Source: Actinomycetota bacterium (lineage in GTDB: Bacteria; Actinomycetota; Actinomycetes; S36-B12; CAIYMF01). From it: a DNA stretch of 64,000 nt. Positions 59,538 through 64,000 of this stretch are shown piece after piece (the first letter of the stretch is position 1; each line of letters opens with the position of its first letter). The position numbers and the translations under genes were made by a program. The notes under the pieces were generated by a model. It had not been told where the DNA came from. It saw nothing but the letters and a program-made list of their open reading frames with translations, and did no database searches. Location: assembly GCA_020161245.1 (NCBI GenBank), contig JAIUOK010000009.1, positions 1-64,000 of the forward strand, given 5' to 3'.

Positions 59538-60848
59538 GTGAGCGGTGAGCGACGCTCCCCGTTCGCCGCGGCTCGTGCCAACTGGGACTTCCAGGGGCTG
59601 CCGCGCGAGGTCGTGGTGCTCTCGGCCGTCGCGTTCTGCGTGGCGCTCGGCTTCGGCATCGTGGCGCCGGCGATCCCGATCTTCGCCCAGGAGTTCGACG
59701 TCTCGGCGTTCTGGGCCAGCGCCGTCATCAGTGCGTTCGCGCTCATGCGCCTCGTCGGCGCCCTCCCCGCCGGCTGGCTGGTCGACCGCGCAGGCGAGCG
59801 CACGACCCTCATCGTCGGCCTGAGCATCGTCGCGGTGTCGTCAGCGTTCGCCGGCCTCTCCACGTCGTTCGTGCAGCTGATCGTTCTGCGGGGGGTCGGC
59901 GGGCTCGGCTCGGCGATGTTCACGGTGTCGGCCCTCGCGCTTCTGCTGCGGGTGGCCGCGCCCGAGCAGCGCGGCCGCGCGGCCGCGGTGTTCCAGGGCG
60001 GATTCCTGCTCGGCGGGATCGTGGGGCCCTTCTTCGGCGGCCTCGTGCTCGGCATCTCGATCCGGCTCCCGTTCTTCGTCTACGCCGCAACGCTCGGCGC
60101 CGCCGTCGTCGTGGTGATCGTGACGCTGTCGCGCACTCATCTGCTCGACGCCCCGTCGAAGGCCGACGGGACCGCCGACGAGCCCGACGAGTCGGCGCGC
60201 TGGCGGCAGCTGCGCGCTGCACTGCGCGACCGCGCCTACGTCACGGCGCTGGCAGTCAACCTCGGCAACGGCTTCGCGTCCTTCGGGCTGCGCAGCGCGA
60301 TCGTGCCGCTGTTCGTCGTCAACGCGCTCATGCTCAACGCGGCGTGGGTGGGCTACGGCGCGTTCGTCTCCGCTCTGGTCCAGGCGCCGCTGCTATTCAT
60401 CGCCGGGCCTGCCACCGACACCCGCGGCCGCCGGTTCGCCCTCATGCTGGGCACCGGCATCACCGCGGTCGGCTTCGTCATCCTCGCGGGGCTCGAGACG
60501 CTGCCGGGCTTCCTGGTGGCCATGGCCGTCTTCGGCGCCGGCGCCGCGTACCTGGGCTCCGGCCCGGCCGCCGTCGTCGGCGACATCACCGGCGGACGGC
60601 GGGAGGGCCCGATCGTCGCGACGTTCCAGATGATGAGCGACGTCGGCGCCGTCGTCGGCCCGCTGCTGGCTGGCGCGATCGTCACCGCGACCGACTCCTA
60701 CACCCTGGGCTTCACCATCGGGGCGGTCGTCCTCGGCATCACCTTCATCATGTCGGCGACGATGCCCGAGACCCTCGGCCGGGCGAAGGCGCAGAGCGCT
60801 CCGCCGCACCTCGACGACGCGAGCGAGCCCGAGGCCCCCCAGCCGTAG
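59538..60848 (+). CDS. MFS transporter
   Basis: 436 residues, twelve helices. Motif A is GWLVDRAGERTTL between helices 2 and 3 and a second copy TDTRGRRFALMLG between 8 and 9; motif C-like GGFLLGGIVGPFFGG in helix 5 points to the drug:H+ antiporter subgroup. Substrate not predictable. GTG 59538. The gap before it (59391-59537) holds a weak GGGG/CCCC dyad but nothing I can name. Confidence 0.92.
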   Translation: MSGERRSPFAAARANWDFQGLPREVVVLSAVAFCVALGFGIVAPAIPIFAQEFDVSAFWASAVISAFALMRLVGALPAGWLVDRAGERTTLIVGLSIVAVSSAFAGLSTSFVQLIVLRGVGGLGSAMFTVSALALLLRVAAPEQRGRAAAVFQGGFLLGGIVGPFFGGLVLGISIRLPFFVYAATLGAAVVVVIVTLSRTHLLDAPSKADGTADEPDESARWRQLRAALRDRAYVTALAVNLGNGFASFGLRSAIVPLFVVNALMLNAAWVGYGAFVSALVQAPLLFIAGPATDTRGRRFALMLGTGITAVGFVILAGLETLPGFLVAMAVFGAGAAYLGSGPAAVVGDITGGRREGPIVATFQMMSDVGAVVGPLLAGAIVTATDSYTLGFTIGAVVLGITFIMSATMPETLGRAKAQSAPPHLDDASEPEAPQP

Positions 60849-60898
60849 CCGCAGAACCCGGTCGACGCACGACGGCGACCGAGGCAGACTCGCGGCCC

Positions 60899-61792
60899 GT
60901 GACCGACGAGCAGACGAGCCGGCCCGCCCGCGACGCCTCCACGCACGACTACTGGGAGCACGCGGCTGCGACGCACGGGACGAAGGACACCGACCGCTAC
61001 TACCGGCTCGACGACGTCGTGGCGGGCGGCACGCTCATGACCGAGCTCGAGGAGCAGGCCGTCGCCGTCGCCACGGGCGCCGACAGCGCCGACCCCCTCG
61101 GTCGCGTCGCCGGCCTCGACGTGCTGCACCTGCAGAGCCACATCGGCGTCGACGGCGTCGTGATGGCACGGGCCGGCGCCAGGGTGACCTGCGCCGACTA
61201 CTCGGCCACCGCCCTGGCCCGCGCCCAGGAGCTCGCCGCCCGCGTCGGCGTCGCGATCGAGACTGTCGAGACCGACGCCCGTGCGCTGCCCGCCTCGCTG
61301 CACGGCCGGTTCGACCTCGTGTACGCCACGATCGGCGCCATCTGCTGGATCGACGACATCGACCTGTGGATGCGCCAGGTGTCGCTCGCGCTGCGGCCGG
61401 GCGGCCGCCTCGTCATGGTCGAGCTCCATCCCGTGTACCAGATGTTCGACGAGCTGAGCCCGGACATCGTGTGCGACTTCCCCTACGGCGGCGGCGAGCC
61501 GCTGACCTACACCGGCAGCGGGTCGTACGCCGATCCGACGTCGACGGAGGAGAGCACGACGACGTCGTACGCGCACTCGGTCGCCGAGGTCGTCACCGGC
61601 GGCCTGCGGGCCGGCCTCGTAGTCGAGGTGCTCGAGGAGCACCTCTCGATCGCGTTCAACCCGCGCGGCGACGACGTGCTGACCCTCGGCGACGACGGCC
61701 GGCACCGGTTCCTGCTCGGGCGGGGCACGCGCCCCGGCGAGCCCCCGCAGCCGCTGCCGGTCGCGTTCTCTTTCGTGGCGCGCAAGGCCTGA
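60899..61792 (+). CDS. Class I SAM-dependent methyltransferase
   Basis: 297 residues from GTG 60899. HDYWEHAAATHGTKDTDRYY, motif I DVLHLQSHIGVDGVVMARAGARVTCADYS and the post-motif LVYATIGAICWIDDIDLWMRQVSLALRPGGRLVMVELHPVY; the QSHIGxD variant of motif I and ELHPV are typical of a distinct actinobacterial small-molecule methyltransferase group. Substrate unknown. 50 bp downstream of the MFS gene, possibly co-transcribed. Confidence 0.87.
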   Translation: MTDEQTSRPARDASTHDYWEHAAATHGTKDTDRYYRLDDVVAGGTLMTELEEQAVAVATGADSADPLGRVAGLDVLHLQSHIGVDGVVMARAGARVTCADYSATALARAQELAARVGVAIETVETDARALPASLHGRFDLVYATIGAICWIDDIDLWMRQVSLALRPGGRLVMVELHPVYQMFDELSPDIVCDFPYGGGEPLTYTGSGSYADPTSTEESTTTSYAHSVAEVVTGGLRAGLVVEVLEEHLSIAFNPRGDDVLTLGDDGRHRFLLGRGTRPGEPPQPLPVAFSFVARKA

Positions 61793-61851
61793 CCGGCGTC
61801 GGCCCGGCGGCGCGGGGCATGATGCTCGGAGCCGAGCAGGACGGGGACGCC

Positions 61852-62367
61852 ATGGCCGAGGTGCCGTACGAGATCGAGCGGAAGTTCGTCATCGCCGAGC
61901 CCGACGTCGGCGTCCTCGACGCCGCGGCGACGTCGGTCTCGGAGATCGAGCAGACCTACCTCGTCAACGCCGACGGGCATGCCGAGCGCGTGCGCCGCCG
62001 GGTCGTGCGCGACGCGGGCGGCGAGCGCACGCAGCTCACGCACACACGCAAGGTGCCGGTGTCGCGCGGCGTCGTCGAGGAGTACGAGCGGGAGATCGAC
62101 GGCACCGAGTACGCCGACCTGCTCGCGACGGCCGACAGCACGCGCCGACCGGTGATCAAGACGCGCTGGGTCGTGCCGCATGCGGGCCGCGTGTTCGAGA
62201 TCGACCGCATCGTCTCGCCCCGTCAGCTGTGGCTCATGGAGGTCGAGCTCCCTCAGGCCGACGACGTCGACGCCGACGTCGAGCTGCCCCCGTTCGCCAC
62301 GGGCGCCGTCGAGGTGACCGGCGACCCCGCCTACTCGAACAAGTCGCTGGCGCTCCCGCCGGAGTAG
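61852..62367 (+). CDS. CYTH domain protein (triphosphate tunnel metalloenzyme)
   Basis: 171 residues. The signature ExExK is EIERK (7-11); further charged residues line the tunnel ([40 protein letters not shown]). Members hydrolyse inorganic triphosphate, thiamine triphosphate or make cAMP; this length matches bacterial tripolyphosphatases. ATG 61852 follows AGGACGGGG. Upstream ATG codons at 61819-61824 are less likely. Confidence 0.88.
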   Translation: MAEVPYEIERKFVIAEPDVGVLDAAATSVSEIEQTYLVNADGHAERVRRRVVRDAGGERTQLTHTRKVPVSRGVVEEYEREIDGTEYADLLATADSTRRPVIKTRWVVPHAGRVFEIDRIVSPRQLWLMEVELPQADDVDADVELPPFATGAVEVTGDPAYSNKSLALPPE

Positions 62368-62389
62368 CCGCCTCCGGCAGGATGCAGGC

Positions 62390-63064
62390 ATGGCACGCCC
62401 GCTCTCCGAGCTCGTCGACCCGGGATGGGCGGCGGCTCTCGCACCCGTCGAGGACGCCATCGCCGCGATGGGCGCGTTCCTCCGCGAGGAGGTCGCCGCA
62501 GGCCGCGGCTACCTGCCCGCCGGCGACAAGGTGCTGCGCGCGTTCACGCGCCCGTTCGACGAGGTCCGGGTGCTCATCGTGGGCCAGGACCCCTACCCGA
62601 CGCCGGGCCACCCCGTAGGCCTGTCGTTCTCCGTGGACCCCGGGGTGCGCCCTGTGCCACGGAGCCTGCAGAACATCTACACCGAGCTCGTCGACGACCT
62701 CGCTGTCGCGCGGCCGACCTCGGGCGACCTCTCACCGTGGGCCGACCGCGGCGTCCTGCTGCTCAACCGGGTGCTGACGGTGTCGCCGGGCAGGCCGGGC
62801 TCGCACCGCGGCAAGGGCTGGGAGGCCGTGACGCAGCAGGCGATCACGGCGCTGGTCGCACGGCCTCAGCCGCTGGTCGCGATCCTCTGGGGGCGCGATG
62901 CGCAGAGCCTGACCCCGATGCTCGGCAGCACGCCGATCGTCGCCAGCGTGCACCCGAGCCCGCTGTCGGCGTCCGGCGGCTTCTTCGGCTCGCGCCCGTT
63001 CAGCCGCGTGAACGACCTGCTCGCACGCCAGGGCGCGGAGCCGGTCGACTGGTCGCTGCCCTAG
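62390..63064 (+). CDS. ung: Uracil-DNA glycosylase, family 1
   Basis: 224 residues. Water-activating loop GQDPYP (65-70, Asp67), Phe-containing uracil pocket LSFSV, and the Leu-intercalation/His motif [19 protein letters not shown] (His188). Removes uracil from DNA, first step of base excision repair. ATG 62390 is 6 nt behind CAGGAT, a possible leaderless layout. Ends 3 bp from the convergent amidase gene. Confidence 0.96.
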   Translation: MARPLSELVDPGWAAALAPVEDAIAAMGAFLREEVAAGRGYLPAGDKVLRAFTRPFDEVRVLIVGQDPYPTPGHPVGLSFSVDPGVRPVPRSLQNIYTELVDDLAVARPTSGDLSPWADRGVLLLNRVLTVSPGRPGSHRGKGWEAVTQQAITALVARPQPLVAILWGRDAQSLTPMLGSTPIVASVHPSPLSASGGFFGSRPFSRVNDLLARQGAEPVDWSLP

Positions 63065-63067
63065 GCG

Positions 63068-64000
63068 TCAGGCGTACGACGGCGCCACGCGCTGCCACGG
63101 GCGCAGCGCCTCGATGCGCGCGGCGAGCGAGAGCAGCAGCCTCTCCTTGCCCGGCGCCGCCACCAGCTGCACGGACATCGGGGTGCCGTACTGCGGGTGC
63201 ACGCCTGCGGGCACGGACATCGCCGGGAACGACGCGACGTTCCACGCGGCCGCGAACGGCGCGTAGCGCACGTTGGCGGCCATGCTCGTCGCCCAGTTCT
63301 CGTCGCTCCACCGCTTGGACTCGATCGGCGGCGTCGCGAGCACCGGCGTCATGAGGACGTCGAAGGTCTCGAAGATCTCCGCTGCCTTGGCCTTCCACGC
63401 ATCCCGCGGCTTCTCCGACAGCAGCCCCCGCTCGACGATGCGGCGCCCGATCGCGGCGTGCGTGCGGTTGCGCGGCTCCAGCAGAGACTGGTCGAGGTGC
63501 TGCGCGTCCGACCACGTCCCCGCGAACCAGCGGGCGAGGCCGGCGATGGCGGCGCCGTTGGGGTACACGGGGTCGAACCGCTCGACGGCGTGCCCCTCGG
63601 TTTTGAGCGCGCCCGCCGTCTGGAACAGCGCGCGCACGTGCTCGCGGTCGACGGTCACGCCCTGCAGCGGCGGCTTGGTCGACACCGCGATGCACAGCGG
63701 GCCGAGGTCGGCGTCGAGATCGGCCAGGGACGGGTCGTCGGCCATGACCGAGAGCAGCAGCGCGGTGTCGGCGACCGTGGTGGCGATGGGCCCGTTCTCG
63801 GACAGGCCGTACCAGTCGGTCTCACCGAGGTCGCACGGCACGACGCCCTGCCCGGGCTTGATGCCGACGAGGCCGGCGCAGGCCGCGGGGATGCGGATCG
63901 ACCCCATGCCGTCGTTGCCGTGGGCGATCGGCACCTGGCCGGACGCGACCGCGGCGGCCGAGCCGCCCGACGAGCCGCCCGGTGTCCGGTCGAGGTCCCA
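63068..64000 (-). CDS. Amidase signature family enzyme (partial, N-terminus beyond window)
   Basis: 311 codons remain, reading off the right edge. Visible signature: PGGSSGGSAAAVASG (residues about 8-22 of the fragment; contains the cis-Ser) and GMGSIRIPAACAGLVGIKP (nucleophile Ser in GSIRIP; family usually GGGSIR, here GMGSIR). The catalytic Lys lies upstream, outside the window. The C-terminal FPAMSVPAGVHPQYGTPMSVQLVA is typical. It hydrolyses an amide such as an aryl- or acyl-amide; substrate unknown. Confidence 0.93.
   Translation of the reverse strand, partial: WDLDRTPGGSSGGSAAAVASGQVPIAHGNDGMGSIRIPAACAGLVGIKPGQGVVPCDLGETDWYGLSENGPIATTVADTALLLSVMADDPSLADLDADLGPLCIAVSTKPPLQGVTVDREHVRALFQTAGALKTEGHAVERFDPVYPNGAAIAGLARWFAGTWSDAQHLDQSLLEPRNRTHAAIGRRIVERGLLSEKPRDAWKAKAAEIFETFDVLMTPVLATPPIESKRWSDENWATSMAANVRYAPFAAAWNVASFPAMSVPAGVHPQYGTPMSVQLVAAPGKERLLLSLAARIEALRPWQRVAPSYA

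Overview
The window is a stretch of chromosome from a high-GC Gram-positive bacterium of the phylum Actinomycetota. The evidence is GC-rich codon use throughout, mycothiol-dependent enzymology (an Mca-type mycothiol S-conjugate amidase), a short Z-prenyl diphosphate synthase, actinobacterial families (DUF4245, DUF4307, DUF3817, DUF2510, DUF1707, PIN-PhoH, GT87) and many start codons that sit 6-8 nt behind a TANNNT hexamer, the signature of leaderless mRNAs. The genus cannot be fixed from the sequence alone. No rRNA, tRNA, CRISPR array, prophage or insertion sequence was seen.

Layout. 1-9 kb: DUF4245 and glpX (gluconeogenesis), a MarR regulator convergent with a large fused isobutyryl-CoA mutase icmF, then small cytoplasmic proteins and an Old Yellow Enzyme. 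9-15.6 kb: class I fumarase, a secreted lytic transglycosylase, PIN-PhoH, UppS and a hemolysin-III membrane protein. 15-23 kb: a DUF255 thioredoxin-fold protein, a cellobiose phosphorylase (GH94) and a GH3 beta-glucosidase, the last two convergent on a pair of 44-nt palindromic repeats. 23-34.4 kb: a thiol/sulfur island. 34.5-41 kb: two tandem GT87 mannosyltransferase-like proteins, one fused to a methyltransferase, followed by LysE, YwiC-like and EamA-type membrane proteins. 41-49.6 kb: SURF1, arfB, mca, DUF4307, greA, a DrrAB-like ABC exporter, DUF2089/DUF4097 and ilvA. 49.7-64 kb: a cytochrome P450, a ROK sugar kinase, a FIST protein, a BchI-like ATPase and VWA pair, an MFS exporter, CYTH, ung and an amidase cut by the window end.

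The most interesting part is the sulfur island. A 16-bp perfect palindrome of the CsoR/CstR operator type occurs twice. One copy lies between a leftward operon (38-aa Cys-rich peptide, metallo-beta-lactamase-rhodanese, rhodanese, TSUP exporter, LmbE/PIG-L amidase, TDT exporter) and a rightward RCK-type membrane protein. The other lies at the promoter of a rightward operon (thioredoxin with a His-rich tail, lipoprotein rhodanese, a membrane protein with a CxxC, an unknown protein, a methyltransferase). I read this as one regulon for handling reactive sulfur (persulfide, sulfite) on both sides of the membrane. The regulator gene itself is not in the window.

The order DUF4245-glpX, fumarase, PhoH, UppS, hemolysin III, DUF255, mca, DUF4307, greA, ilvA resembles a conserved actinobacterial neighbourhood (from memory, not checked). 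If so, the cellobiose, sulfur and glycosyltransferase blocks at about 18-41 kb are accessory insertions into it. All functional statements are read from sequence motifs; no database search was possible.
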